Positions 46,116 through 58,289 of a stretch of 64,000 nt of DNA are shown here, piece by piece. This stretch comes from Owenia fusiformis (taxonomy: Eukaryota > Annelida > Polychaeta > Sabellida > Oweniidae). The DNA is taken from the NCBI GenBank assembly GCA_903813345.2, contig CAIIXF020000008.1, positions 6,333,341 through 6,397,340 of the forward strand, given 5' to 3'. Position 1 is the first letter of the stretch. Every line of letters begins with the position of its first letter. Under the pieces are notes generated by a model. It did not search any database. It saw nothing but the letters and a program-made list of their open reading frames with translations, and had not been told where the DNA came from. The translations under genes and the position numbers were made by a program.

Positions 46116-49079
46116 TCTGTTCATAAGCATTAATTTTTTAGTCACAGCTGGTTTTATTTTAGTTTCTGTAGGCTAATGTACATGGTTTAATGTAACCTGG
46201 TCAGAACTAATGTGTCAAGTAAGAACTTCTATCCAGAATTAAGATCAACAAACTATTTTTTGGTCATCATTTTTCAGCCATTTAAATGAGAGAATTTATG
46301 AACATGCTGACTGATTTATGATAAGATTGAGCGATGATGCAGAAGTGATGTGTGTAATGATGAAGAAGTGTTGTTGCATTACTTTCTTAACGCTTCACTT
46401 CTTTTGTTCCGTAACTGACCTGTAATGCGGTTTATAGGTCAGGCTTGAAGAGAAATAGTTGTTGATCGGCAGCTGGTAGGAAATTCTTTGAACACTACAG
46501 AGTTCAATGTACAATAGTGTGAAATTGGAACCATAGTTACTGTCATGGAAACAGGTCATAAAAGTCAGGGAAAGTCACCATATAAGGAATTACTAGAAAG
46601 GGACAATTTCAAAATCTAATTTTATTCTCTTAAAGATCCTGTATTTAAACCAACTCTTTGTTTTAATTTAGAGCACAGGTTATATTCAGAGAGACAATTT
46701 GTATGGTATATCAATGATTAATTTAAAATTTCCTTCACCTTTGAATAATTCAGATAAAAGTTTCGGAAAAATGATTAATTTTGATCTAAATCTTTTACTC
46801 ATGATAAATTAGAAGAAACCTTGAACATGAAACATCGACATTGGCATTGACATTGGCCTTTATGAAAGACCATGAAAGTTAAGCTTTCAGCTATCAATTA
46901 GCAGGAATTGCATTGAAAATGATGCATTCATCTTCTGTGATAATTCAATTTAAAACGTGTATCTCTGTTACAAAAAATTTCAATTTCACTTCAATTTGGA
47001 TTTGCTTTAGTCAGATGCATTAAATATTAAATCTTGAGCTGTTATAGATATTTCAGAATTAGGTTCCTAGTTTTATCTACATGATGACAAACCCTGCATT
47101 TCACGGCCTGCTCCTTAAAGGTCCCATTCTCATTTTTTCTTTGAGAATGCCTCTTTAACTGACCTCAACAATTGTACTGTATAGTGATAGCCACATTTTG
47201 TACACATTTATGTAAATAATGTAACATATTCCCAGTACGGGAAATGAATAATGAGTATCTCTAAAAACTTTTTATTTTAAATTACTGTATAGTTGTGAAT
47301 ATGAAAGAAATCAAAAACATTGATCCGCGGCTATTTTTACTACCGTATGTAAACTACTATACTATTATATATATTAGTCGTGCTATGCAAATTGTTGAAT
47401 GGATGGATGGTGATTACTGTTAACATGAGGTATTTATAGTTTATATTTTCGCACAAATGTGCTGTGTATAATTATTACGTGTATAGATAATTGATATAGG
47501 TGAGTGGATCAGTCACAAAACGCTTTCTTGAAGGCATTTGACGCAATATGGCTTGTATTATCGTATCTGTATCGTACAAGATATTGTTGCTACAGGACTT
47601 TTGTGTTACAATATAGCATTGTTTATTTTTGTGATTTTATAATATTGTACTGTCAGTTGTAATGCTGCAAATCATAAAATGATCTGAATTAGCATATATG
47701 TTATCACTTCAGTTAAAATATGTATTGACTATCAATGTGGCATGGCGTCTGATGATGATCAGTTGCATTATGGGAGCAAAACAGCATTATTTGATGTGCT
47801 GCATTATGGGATGCAAACATGCCGTCTGCTTATGTCTGTTGCATTATGGGACACAAAATGAATGTAGAGAGAGACTGACTGGTCCACTTACTGTACCTGA
47901 CACAATTGCTTCTGTATAAATTAATGCCCAAGCTTTGTAGGAAATCTTGGTGTTGAACCCATTCTGCTAACTCTTGTCCAGTATAACCCCTCCATGTGCC
48001 AGCCAGACATTATGACATACAATATGTAAACCCCAAATATGTCAGATATTCAATCACTAAAATTTCAGTGAAAAATACTTCATTGGTGTCTGTTTTAGTA
48101 ACATAACACATAGGAAGAAAAACTTATTTACTGGCTGGTGCAGGAGATTCAGTGTGACCACATCATCTCAAACTAATGGATAGATGCAATGGCTTGTTTA
48201 ACATTTGACCAAGAATTGATATTCTGATATCTAACAAAAACAAAATTAACATGTGAACAAAAACATGGTTGTTGTATTATAATATCTATATCGTTAACTG
48301 TCATTCTTGAGCTACAAATACCTTAATGATTGTATTGAAGGTTAAGGATCCTTGCCAAGGATTTATTTGTTTCTGATAATTATCTCAGATGAGGTACATG
48401 TTTATAGTATCACTAAAAACATTAGATTCTGTTATCGATACATGAAACAATATAGTTTATATCATAATTGAGTGAGAATGACTTGCCATTTTTATTGAAA
48501 AAAATATCCAGAACTTCAGTTTAATGACCATTGTTATATCATAGAAATTAGCCTACTTTCATTCTTTTGAATAGCTAAAGAATGGCAGTAAACTCTGTGA
48601 ATGTAGTATAAACAACCTGAAACAGACCTACACTGTATAGTGTGGAGAAATTGTGAAGACCTAATCCGTTAACTCCTACAATGACAGTTATTTGTGTGTG
48701 TGTGCTTATATTCCATTAGACCTTTTACAATATTCAACATCATATCGACATTGTGAATCAGACGATGAGTAGATGGGCTTATGTTGTAAATATGATGTTC
48801 GCTATTGTAAATAAACTATTTTGTTTGTAAAGACGTAGCATTGTAAGTTTAGAATCAAGATTTTCTACAAAGCTTTGAGAAATAATCAACTAGATATTTA
48901 TCAATCAATCAATCAATCAATCAACCAACAATCAAGTGTCAGTATGCCACTACCTTCTGTATGTACAATTTGCTTGATTGTTTGTTTGTTACTGTATATT
49001 GTTTGTTTGTATCTCAACAACACAGTATGCTTGTTTTATTGTTATTGACTCTTACAAGAAACTGTTATTTTTTCTGTTT
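46116..49079. other. Spred downstream region without a recognised gene
   Basis: AT-rich. Three near-copies of TTGCATTATGGGA lie at 47760-47860, a (TCAA)n microsatellite at 48900-48925 and AATAAA at 48810-48815. The 73-codon frame at 47698 spans the TGCATTATGGG copies and is not credible. Confidence 0.6.
48810..48815 (+). terminator. Possible distal poly(A) signal
   Basis: AATAAA followed by a GT-rich stretch (TTTTGTTTGT), 5.5 kb past the Spred stop codon. It would put the 31-bp array inside the 3' UTR if used. Confidence 0.25.
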
Positions 49080-49511
49080 ATGTCACCACCCAAAAGATGT
49101 TGACATACCATTATGGCCTTCAATTTTTTATGCATTTGACAGTTGGTGTTTTGCCACTGTAACATGTAACCTTTTTAATTCAGGAAAACTACTTATTAGA
49201 TTAATTTCAAAGTTGTAGAATTGTAAGATAGTATCAAACTGATTAACTTTTGATGGGGATCTTAGATGGTTCTACATTTTCCTGCTTTAATATAGCAATT
49301 ACTCAAGAACAATATGTCAGATTTACTTGAATCTGTTTCAAACATGCTATGAAAATTCAGATTTTACACAAGGAATTATGGGATGTGTAACATTTCAAAC
49401 AAATTTTCTCATTCATTTTACGACAATAGTACATAGGTACATAGGTACTATGGGCAATGGAAAACATTATCCAATTAGTTTTGATTATTGAACGAAACCA
49501 GGTGGTGACAT
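49080..49511. repeat. ATGTCACCACC family, copy 3 (432 bp)
   Basis: Left ATGTCACCACC (49080-49090), right GGTGGTGACAT (49501-49511), perfect inverted ends. Longer than copies 1 and 2, so those may be internally deleted. Confidence 0.65.
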
Positions 49512-52000
49512 CTATGTAACCTTGTTTATATTGTATATGGCCATGTATGTTGATGAGTAAACATATACTGGTCAGATTTCTACCAAGTGGTATTAGCTGG
49601 TACTAATTTCAAAAGACCCTTTTGCGACATATTTATTTATGATGATTCTGAAAGGATAGAACCATTCTTGGGAACCATGGGGCAAGATGAGCACTCAGAA
49701 TTTGATTCCCTGGTCACATTTATTTGTTAATATGAACCAATGTATATCCAGTCTTACTTCAAGCTCTTGTGGCAGATACCCTTAACGTCCAAAGAGGTGT
49801 AAGAGACAGAGGGGGGGGGAGGGGGGGGGGTCAGAGACCTTTGAAACCCAGCCAGTATTTTCCAAGAGCTATTTATAGGGAAAAATGGGATGTTCTATTC
49901 GGAAGAAGTTCTTTTACAGAGATTCAATGGTTATTCTTTGTTCTATATTTGTATATATTGAATTTATCATTAAATTTATCATTAATGTTTAATAACATTT
50001 TGTTCATCACTTATCGAGCTTATATAGTTGTTAAAGGGTCTTGTTTACAATATATTAAGTGACTCTCTGGAGTTTGATGTTGAAGGTACCAGCTGATACT
50101 TAACCTGGTAGTCCTCCGTCACTGTGTGGCTGTCAGAAATAGCTTTGTTTAAAGTCTCTTCTTTGCAATACACACCTGACCTAAGTGTTTTATAAACTGG
50201 ACTATGTCAACTGTATTTATATAAAAACTATTGCATTGAACTAGAATATACTACTACTGAAGATTTCATTCTTTAAAAAAATGAATCACTTTGGAAATAT
50301 TTTATTTGAATGCATTACCATGACAACCTATATGAGAAAAAATAAAAATCCAAAGTTCAAAGGTTCAGTATATGGCTTTTTTGACAGCCCACAGTGATGT
50401 TTACAGTTCCAAACAATTTATGTGTATATCAATTTGGATGTATACGTACATAATAGTTCATCTACATGTATACCTAATTTAATGGATTTTCTGTTCAGTT
50501 ATAAAATGATATTTGTGTTCATGTGCATGTGTTGATTTATATGCAAGTTAGTTTGTATGTCTGATTGTATTTTCTGCATGGTCATATTCAGGTCTTATGA
50601 AGTAAATTACCTACAGTGGTCTTAAAATTCACTTTTAGTGTGAAAAAAATGGAATCCCAATATTTAGTGAACTGTGTATTCCCAATGAGACATTGGGGTT
50701 TCTTCACATTTTATACACGTAGCAGTGCTAAGTCTTGGAAGATATGAGAAAGGGTGTGACCATTTTGCTATTTTATTAAAAAGCTCTACACAAGTTTGTG
50801 TAACATTTTTAGTTATGAATAAGGATATGATTTATGAGAAAAGAGAACTTTTCACATTTTTGTTAATCTGTTTCGCATTCGTTACTGATTACAATGTATT
50901 ATTGTATGAAGTTTCATACGGAGGTTAAAAATTACAAACATTTTGCATCGTAGTATCTTTATTTTTAAAATGTGAACTAATCAGTATACCATTGTTTTCC
51001 TTTATAGGCTACTCTGGCCTTTGATATATCGAATAAAAGCAAAATTATAATCAGATATAGAACATAGAAATATAAAAGTATGGTAAATAACAGATGTAAT
51101 GTACAACAATTTTGAAGTATGTATAGAACCATTTCAAACTATTTTATAGTGTATTATTAAGATTGATGCAAATATTTGTAGTTTTTATACTCCAACTGGC
51201 AAATGTCATGAGTTAATTTAGATAAGAAATATTGAATATAAAATTGCCAAAAAATGTTAAGTTTATGAATGTAGATAACAGAGTTAAGAAAAGGCTTATG
51301 ATCGTTCTGAGTTGCTAGGTTATTTTTACATTAAAATCATATGTGTATGTTTACATGCAGACATCACCAAGAATAAAAGCACAAACTGTATACATTTCTT
51401 ATGTGACTCTTTTTACATTCTTATATTCTACTTAAAATACTCATTTGAAATCTTTTGGAAACCAGTTTGTTATCAGTGAAATAGGGTCAACATTTGTAAC
51501 TCCCAAAATCATAATTTGATTTTTTTCTGAGTTAGTTTATTTCATATTAATCATATTTACAAAACAATATAACAGTGAATACATATATATGAAATGCAGG
51601 CCGAGGTCTTGCGACATTTTTGGCCTGTAGTTCATCAACAGGAAAATGAAAATCGGTTCCTCAGTTATGGTGGAAGATTTGGTTGATGATATGCATATCC
51701 ATATATAAAGCCATGAGAACACAATACATTGTATATGCTATAGATATAGTCAAAATGATGTAGCAGATCGTAAAAACCGGTAATGAAAACTCATTCCATG
51801 TCCCTGTCTCATTTCACCGGGAAACATGTCTCAATGAAAATATTTTGTTAAGTTTTGTCTATTTTCTTCACATTCGTAAGTGTGTTAAGTTGAGCAAGCC
51901 TGTAAAATGGTTGATTTCCTTTAATAATTGGTTGATGTCCCTTGGTATTTTAAGGACTTTTTTAACAAAAGTCTGTCCATTATCCAGAAAATGAATATTT
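49512..52000. other. Intergenic, no gene recognised
   Basis: AT-rich with a G-rich patch near 49808-49830. No conserved frame or element with clear ends. Confidence 0.6.
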
Positions 52001-52006
52001 ACTTAA

Positions 52007-52299
52007 CCTCTTGAATACCCAGAGTGACGGATATATCCGTCACAAATGAAATAAGACTGGTGCCCAGAGGGACGAGAAAATCCGTCACAAAATTTTTCAC
52101 AAAAATTGCTCTCATTTGAACAATTTTCATCCAATTTACACAAAAATTGTTTTAAAACGTGTAGAAATGATCTCTGCCGTCCAATTTTACTAAGCTGAGC
52201 ATCTAAAGTTGTATAGGTATGTAATAAAATGTCAAAAGGTGGCAAAAAATGAAAAATTCTCTGGTTTCATGCCAATTTTAGAGCCTGGGATTCAAGAGG
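52007..52299. mobile_element. piggyBac-like MITE, copy 2, intact TTAA duplication
   Basis: TTAA|CCTCTTGAATACCCAG on the left (TTAA 52003-52006), CTGGGATTCAAGAGG|TTAA on the right (52300-52303). 293 bp, no coding capacity. Closely matches the copy at 4806-5087. Confidence 0.88.
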
Positions 52300-52500
52300 T
52301 TAATTTCCAATGAAATAATTCAGATTTTGGTAATTGAGGAATTTTTATTTCCATGCTAAACTTTCATTTCTGGATGTGACTAACCCTTCATTGTCAAAGC
52401 ACATGGATATTTTGCACTATGCTATGATAAAGATGTTGAGTTCAAGGTTCCATCCATCTAAAAGTAAAGATTTTTACTCTTGAGGATTGAATATGTTTTT

Positions 52501-52530
52501 ATGTCACCACCAGAAGTATGAATATGAATA
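52501..52530. repeat. ATGTCACCACC family, truncated copy 4
   Basis: ATGTCACCACCAGAAGT, then similarity stops. Confidence 0.5.
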
Positions 52531-52982
52531 TTTCTTTGTGTTATCCACTGGGAAGTAATAGTATCATGGTATAAATAGAGGTTATACCTAGGGAGGGATT
52601 GTTGATATCATGCCGAAGTAGGAACCCCATATACAATCCCCACCAGGATGACCTCTTTCAATGATCATTAATATTCAGAGAAAAAAACATTTTCAAAAAT
52701 AAAAGAAAATGATTTTAAATAAATGAAAAGATGAAAAAAAGATAAAGAGATAGTGTATAGCAAAAAAAGTTTATCCTCTGCATCATCATATAAAGTGCTT
52801 TATACTTTTATTTCCTAGTGAATATTAATAACAACAGGGAATATAATTTATATGGAAAAACTCAAAAATTGGATTCACCTGGTTCCCTTATTGAAGTCTA
52901 ATTTTCTGTACAGTCATCCCCGTAATTTATTCTCTGACATTTTTTCGTTCAAAGTACCAATATTTGAGCAAATGTATCACAA

Positions 52983-52988
52983 TTTATT
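52983..52988 (-). terminator. Poly(A) signal for the intronless gene
   Basis: AATAAA on the minus strand, 213 bases past the stop codon at 53201. A second lies near 52927-52932. Confidence 0.45.
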
Positions 52989-53200
52989 ATTGTTTCTTTT
53001 TATTTCCTATTTAACATGGAGTACAAACATATATGAATAAATACTTTAATTATGCATAATAAACGTAACATTGGATATAACAAACTATCTAAAAACAAAA
53101 CAATTCTCAAAAATGTCAATAACAAGATAACATATCTAAAAATTACAAAAAATGTAAGGGAAAGAAAAATATCTGTCCCACCTATCCAGGCCTAATAGGG

Positions 53201-55003
53201 TCAAGTTTTCTTTTTAGACTTATGGGTCATTTTCTTCAATTGCCCTTTTGATTCTATTTCTAACCATTTGTGCATCTCTGATGAGCCTTTGCTACCAATT
53301 GGTGACTTATTCACATTGATCTGTCCGTTTCCTAACATTGTCTCGTCTGCACTCATCCTTCTGTCTCGTATGGAGTTAAAGAATGTTGACATTGTCTGAA
53401 ATGAGGCAGAATTTTTCCTTGTTAAGGGGGGTTTATCTGGTTGAGCTGAATGTAGTTTTTCTGAGCTGCCAGCGAGCAGGTCGATGTTCTCAGAGGAAGA
53501 CATTGATGTCCTTCTCTTAGATAACTCAGGTGGTTGTAAAAGTTGACATCTTGAAAGGGAATTGAGTGGTAAAGAAACTCTGCGATTTAATAATCTTTCA
53601 GAAGGTCTATTACTCTCTCCATGGAGGCTGTCTGTCGAGTCCACTATGCTTGGTGTTAAAGTTGTTCTGAGGTTAGGCACATTGGCTAATGGAGATCTCG
53701 GAGACCGTTGACTGGATAGAGACTCATTAGATGCATTTGGGCTAAATGAAAAAGTTTTCTTTTGGAGCACACGATTTTTGAGGTCATCATAATTTTCTGG
53801 TTTCTTAGGCCATGTTCCACTTCTTCTTCGACCTAAGCCGTGACCATCCATGTCAAAATTTGGAGATGATGGATTAGATATGGAAAGTCTACGGTTGTTT
53901 AAATGTCCCATTCTTTGTTGTTCATTAGTCTGACTGATTTGAATCATTGGAACTTCTTGTACAAGAGGCAAATGCTCAACATTCTCAGTTCCAAGTCTAT
54001 GATGATGCGTACCTTGTTCGTTGGCTGAATGTCCATCTTTATTGTCACTCCCATGCTTCTTCATCCGACTTTTATGTTGGGCATGGATGCCTTTTGGTGG
54101 ATGTGGAACATGAGCTCTGGTTATATTTGAGTTTTCTGCACAATGTTTAGTTGAATTTTCCTCTTTGATTTGTGCATCATCATCCTCCTCGAGTTCAATC
54201 GTATTAATCTCAATGGTTTCCGAATCACCAAAGTGTACATGAACATTCTTATGGCTCTTTCCAGGGTGTAAGTGTTTGTAACTGGGCAATGAATGTGGCA
54301 CATGTGAGTGGACAACTTCATAATGTGAATCATTATCATCATCCTTGTTTGGTTCATCGACAGTCAGCCTGTTTGGTTCAGTAAGTTGAGACACGCATGA
54401 CTTGTCATCCTTGGTCATATGAGTAACATATGTGCCACAGTTATCATTATTGGTATTGTTGGTTTCACCATTATAATTTACCATATTGTTGTCGTGAACA
54501 TCTGCATCATTGTGTCCAATTTTAGAAGAACTTTCCTCAAGGGGAGCATCTTCTAGCTCTTTGTATTCTTGATTGGAGGGATTGTCAGTTTGATTACTGT
54601 GTTGTGTCTCTCTAAGCATTATTTCTCTCTGGGCCTGTGAATCGGAAAGAACGGTTCTTAGAAGAGCTTTTGCTTTATCAGCAGGAAGACAAATCCTGTT
54701 GTTTTCTGGAAGTATTGTTTCTTCAACAGTTTTAGTATAAAACCGATTACCATGTGATTCTTGAGCTTCATACTTTTCACGAATTATTTCTCCTTTACGA
54801 TGGTTTATTTTTGATAAATGTTTCTCCATATCTTTCTGTGCATGTATGATCATATCCAATGATCTACGTCTCTCCAATACAATTTGTGAGATCCCTTTAT
54901 CATCAATTCTCTTTTGAACATCACTCAATTTCACAGCTTGTCTTTCAGATTCACTCAAAACCTGATCTCCTATTGAATTATGTTGAACATGTTTAAATTT
55001 CAT
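53201..55003 (-). CDS. Unrecognised intronless protein, 600 aa, rich in basophilic kinase motifs
   Basis: Single open frame from ATG (55003-55001, context CCAAAATGA) to a minus-strand stop at 53201; an in-frame TGA lies 21 bases upstream of the ATG. I know no family. Residues about 17-115 are charged and probably helical (QKRIDDKGISQIVLERRRSL, KDMEKHLSKINHRKGEIIRE). A polar, Asn/Asp-rich middle follows, then a His-rich region (VVHSHVPHSLPSYKHLHPGK) and an acidic run (IELEEDDDAQIKEE). The C-terminal 250 residues are Ser-rich and basic with RRLS, RRRS, RRVS, KRRTS and RRMS, ending in a lysine cluster KSKKKT. With RRRS near residue 48 this makes six PKA/AGC-type sites. No signal peptide or membrane segment. 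The length of open frame and low-repeat coding bias make it real; function unknown. It could be a retrocopy-derived or lineage-specific gene. Confidence 0.85.
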   Translation of the reverse strand: MKFKHVQHNSIGDQVLSESERQAVKLSDVQKRIDDKGISQIVLERRRSLDMIIHAQKDMEKHLSKINHRKGEIIREKYEAQESHGNRFYTKTVEETILPENNRICLPADKAKALLRTVLSDSQAQREIMLRETQHSNQTDNPSNQEYKELEDAPLEESSSKIGHNDADVHDNNMVNYNGETNNTNNDNCGTYVTHMTKDDKSCVSQLTEPNRLTVDEPNKDDDNDSHYEVVHSHVPHSLPSYKHLHPGKSHKNVHVHFGDSETIEINTIELEEDDDAQIKEENSTKHCAENSNITRAHVPHPPKGIHAQHKSRMKKHGSDNKDGHSANEQGTHHHRLGTENVEHLPLVQEVPMIQISQTNEQQRMGHLNNRRLSISNPSSPNFDMDGHGLGRRRSGTWPKKPENYDDLKNRVLQKKTFSFSPNASNESLSSQRSPRSPLANVPNLRTTLTPSIVDSTDSLHGESNRPSERLLNRRVSLPLNSLSRCQLLQPPELSKRRTSMSSSENIDLLAGSSEKLHSAQPDKPPLTRKNSASFQTMSTFFNSIRDRRMSADETMLGNGQINVNKSPIGSKGSSEMHKWLEIESKGQLKKMTHKSKKKT

Positions 55004-55093
55004 TTTGGACAAAGTCTTTGCTCATCTTAAATTCTTCCTACCTGGAAATTGTTTGTTGTTCTTGATATGATTGCTTGTTATTTGTATCGCAAC

Positions 55094-55102
55094 TTATTTA
55101 TA
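55094..55102 (-). promoter_or_regulatory. TATA box of the intronless gene
   Basis: TATAAATAA on the minus strand, 91 bases before the ATG, placing the start of transcription near 55068. A TATA box suggests regulated rather than housekeeping expression. Confidence 0.5.
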
Positions 55103-56870
55103 ATATATTATACATGTACCGATTGATCTCACTCCCTTGTTAAGGCAAGTTGGCGCTGTATCAAATGTTACACAGGTAACGCCTTGTAAATAAGTTCTAA
55201 GGATAAGTCATTCAAGCCTCAAACAATACAAAGTTGAAAGTTAATTCTGGTCGAGTAGATCAAATGCTTTAAGCTATGAGATTATAGCAGATTAAATTGT
55301 CAACAACATCCATGCTATAATATTCATGGATTTAAGTACACACATCGAAATAAACTGAAAAAGTTACATAAAGATATTATTGTCAATGCAATATTCAATA
55401 TAATATAAAATTAGCTTATATTTCAAATTCAAGCTGCTGTAAACATCTTACATGAACCTTTCATGTTTTAGTGTAGAGTTCAAACAACAAGCTAAAAATA
55501 TAATTATATTTCCAGTTACTTCATGATCTCATTTGTTTGACCTTACAAAAGAACCTTGAGTTAAAAACATGTTGACAAAATGACTGAACACTTTCAAAAA
55601 ATTCTCCAGATCAAAGCACCAGCTTCAACACCCTTCTCAATGGACATTAATGGCATAATTTAAAATACAAGCACCTTTGTTTAGTGTTTCACTTCGATGT
55701 TGCACTTTTTTTAGGTTTTAGAAGGTTTTGCCGATATTTTGGTCTGGTTGTTCCAAATTGCATTCTTCCCTGTAAATATTACAGCACAGGTGAGTGACTT
55801 GCCATCTTTTTAAATGCGCTAGTCATGGTGCTTACTAATACAGCAATTCTTAAGCATAATGATGGATCAAATTGCAGGATGTGATTTATTTTTAAAATTG
55901 AGACATTTTGTATGTTTTCTACAACCCCTTCATGAAAATGTTGTCCCAGTTTGGTGCATAAAGGGCAATGTGTTCAGACGGCTTATTCAGCGAAATTATT
56001 TTAATCTTTCGAGGCAGTGTGCAATATAAGGTAGAATACAGTATTTAGTTAAGACCTACTTTCAGGGATTTATATACTGTTAATCAGTATTACGCTTAGT
56101 GTCAGAGTAAAAATTGGTGATAATAAGTAAATTCCATAACATTTCTAATATTTTCAAATTATTTCTCATTCATTCTTAATTTTTATTTAAACATTTTTAC
56201 TTAGTAAATCCATCCAGGGGCATTGCAGTCAGTAACAAGATATGAGCAAGGGCAAGGCAACTGGTTCACCATAGTTTTACAGAAAAATATTTTTGTGAAT
56301 AAAACTATTGATTTGAAGTCCAATTATAGAATTTAATCCCCTTTGTCCTCATTTTGCCTATTTTAAGATCCCGGATGAGATATGTTGTCATAAGCAACAT
56401 GGGATTTTACCTCCTTTAAATAATACTTCCCTTGTATATATGTACCTATATATTCAAACATTTTTACTTAGTAAATCCATCCAGTGGCCTTAAAGTCAAT
56501 AACAAGATATGAGCAAGGGCAAGGCGACAGCTTCACCATAATTTTTGTGAATAAAACTAGATTGCAAAAGCTCATGTTATTACAAATGTATAAATTGATT
56601 TTTGAATCCAAAACTATACTGGAGAAGCTTGGATGGACATATCATCAAATATTTCAAATCTGCATTAGTGACGGTCAGATTGATTTTATACCTCGCACCA
56701 TGACAAAATATTTACAGTATACGCAGAGATCATATTGCATCACAAATGGTTATTCGTTGTTATAAAAGGGGCGATCCATATATTCTGATAAAAATGCTCT
56801 CATTTTGTGTGTTTTTCACATATCCCTCTCATTTTTTCAGAAAATGTAGATTATGTAATTACACATACAA
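55103..56870. other. Intergenic with a direct duplication
   Basis: No gene recognised. 56186-56310 and 56452-56565 are related direct copies sharing ACATTTTTACTTAGTAAATC and AACAAGATATGAGCAAGGGC. Confidence 0.6.
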
Positions 56871-56871
56871 T

Positions 56872-57716
56872 GCTAAAATATTATAGCTATTATAGCTTAA
56901 AATATTAATGAAATAGGGTTGCTATGGTAACATGTATTAAGGGTAGGCAGGTCAATCAAATTAAAACATATAAAATATCATAATAACTTGTTATTTTAAT
57001 TATCTTAAAGCATGCGGAAATCAAACATTTTTTTCTAAAAACGTTTGGTATTGTTGCTCGTTGTTTGTTTGCCAAACAAAAGTTTATTTGTGCTCACTAT
57101 AACATCACAACAACTCACAATAGCATTGTATGACAGAACTGGGCAGTTAACATTACATCTCATGAGACACACCAAAATCAAAATGTCAGATGAGGTCAGT
57201 GTGGCTGATGCAGAGTGTGACATTAACAGATACATTAGGAGTACCATTAGATTTTATGTACTATCAAGAATAAGTAAGAGGACACTGTCAGAGAAATATG
57301 GACTTGTTAAATGTATGGGCAATGTGTTATATCTGCTGAAAGAATCTATAGGTATTATTATAAAGAGGAAGGCATGGTAAATGTTGAAGATCATCCACAA
57401 TCTGGTTGCAAGAAGAGCTTGTGGACAACGAATAACACTACGATAAATTGTGATGCAACTTATGAAGAGAGAACTAACTATTCCACTGTAGAAATTAGCA
57501 AACAAGGGCAACAGGGGTATGGAACAGTTCAACAAATAGTTGGCAATGACTGGAAGATGCTTTTGATCTGCTTAAAATAGGTACCGATGAATGATTAAAT
57601 TAACAAATTTATCTATTTTATACATTATAATTTAACTGACTTGCCTACCTTAAATACAGGTTACCATGGCAACCTTATTTCAAAATCAATTAAAGATATA
57701 GCTATAATATTTTGGC
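56872..57716 (+). mobile_element. DNA transposon relic with 90-bp terminal repeats carrying X-box motifs
   Basis: Left arm starts near CTAAAATATTATAGCTAT, right arm is its inverse (ATAGCTATAATATTTTGGC). Alignment continues for about 90 bp, through GGTTGCYATGGTAAC and GTAGGCARGTCA. Inside is a broken plus-strand frame (57311-57580) with HPQSGCKKSLWT and ATYEERTNYSTVEISKQG, resembling the linker and second helix-turn-helix of a Tc1/mariner-like transposase. No catalytic core remains. Each terminal repeat has one RFX X-box: GTTGCTATGGTAAC (56918-56931) and GTTACCATGGCAAC (57660-57673). Confidence 0.7.
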
Positions 57717-58289
57717 TAGTTTTTGGTGGTGGCATAACTCTTTCAAAAATCCTCTGCAATATCTCTGAAGTAGTCCAGAACTCATCAATTTCAAAGGAAT
57801 CTTGGATAGGGAAAATGATATGAAATAAATTGCTTGAAGACTATAAGGGGATAATATTTTCATTCCATATTTCAAGTCATTCTGTATTCTCCGGGAGCAA
57901 TCAAATCTAAATTATGCATTTATAAACCATGTCAAGCAAATAAAGGTAATATAAAATGATAACAGATTTGGATTAACCTAAAATTATAGTTAAACCATTA
58001 TGTGCACAGTTTAAGGAAAGTTGGAGACGTAATGTAGTCCGACTGCCCTATTTAAATCTGTAAGAATAATGTAATGTTTAAGTCATATTACTTGAGAGCG
58101 TGTTATAAACTTGAAATGGAATCTTTCCCAAGATAATTATCAATGGTGTTAAATTTTTGCAAGTTAAATTCTTAAAATAGTAAAACCTGCATTAATGAAC
58201 ACTTCCCCACAGTGAACATTTTTGGTAGGGAAAAACGTTTTCTCCCTTTCATCAATTTATCAATTTAAAACTGTATAGATTAAAGTAAA

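Noticed and set aside
47698-47919. 73-codon frame with repeated CIMG segments
   Set aside because: Driven by repeated TGCATTATGGGA; no start context or homology.
52003-52245. 80-codon minus-strand frame
   Set aside because: Lies wholly within the TTAA-flanked MITE.
53947-54357. Frames inside the 600-residue gene on both strands
   Set aside because: Shadows of the longer frame; no independent signals.
57035-57535. Minus-strand frames
   Set aside because: They are within the 56872 transposon; the plus strand carries the helix-turn-helix-like text.
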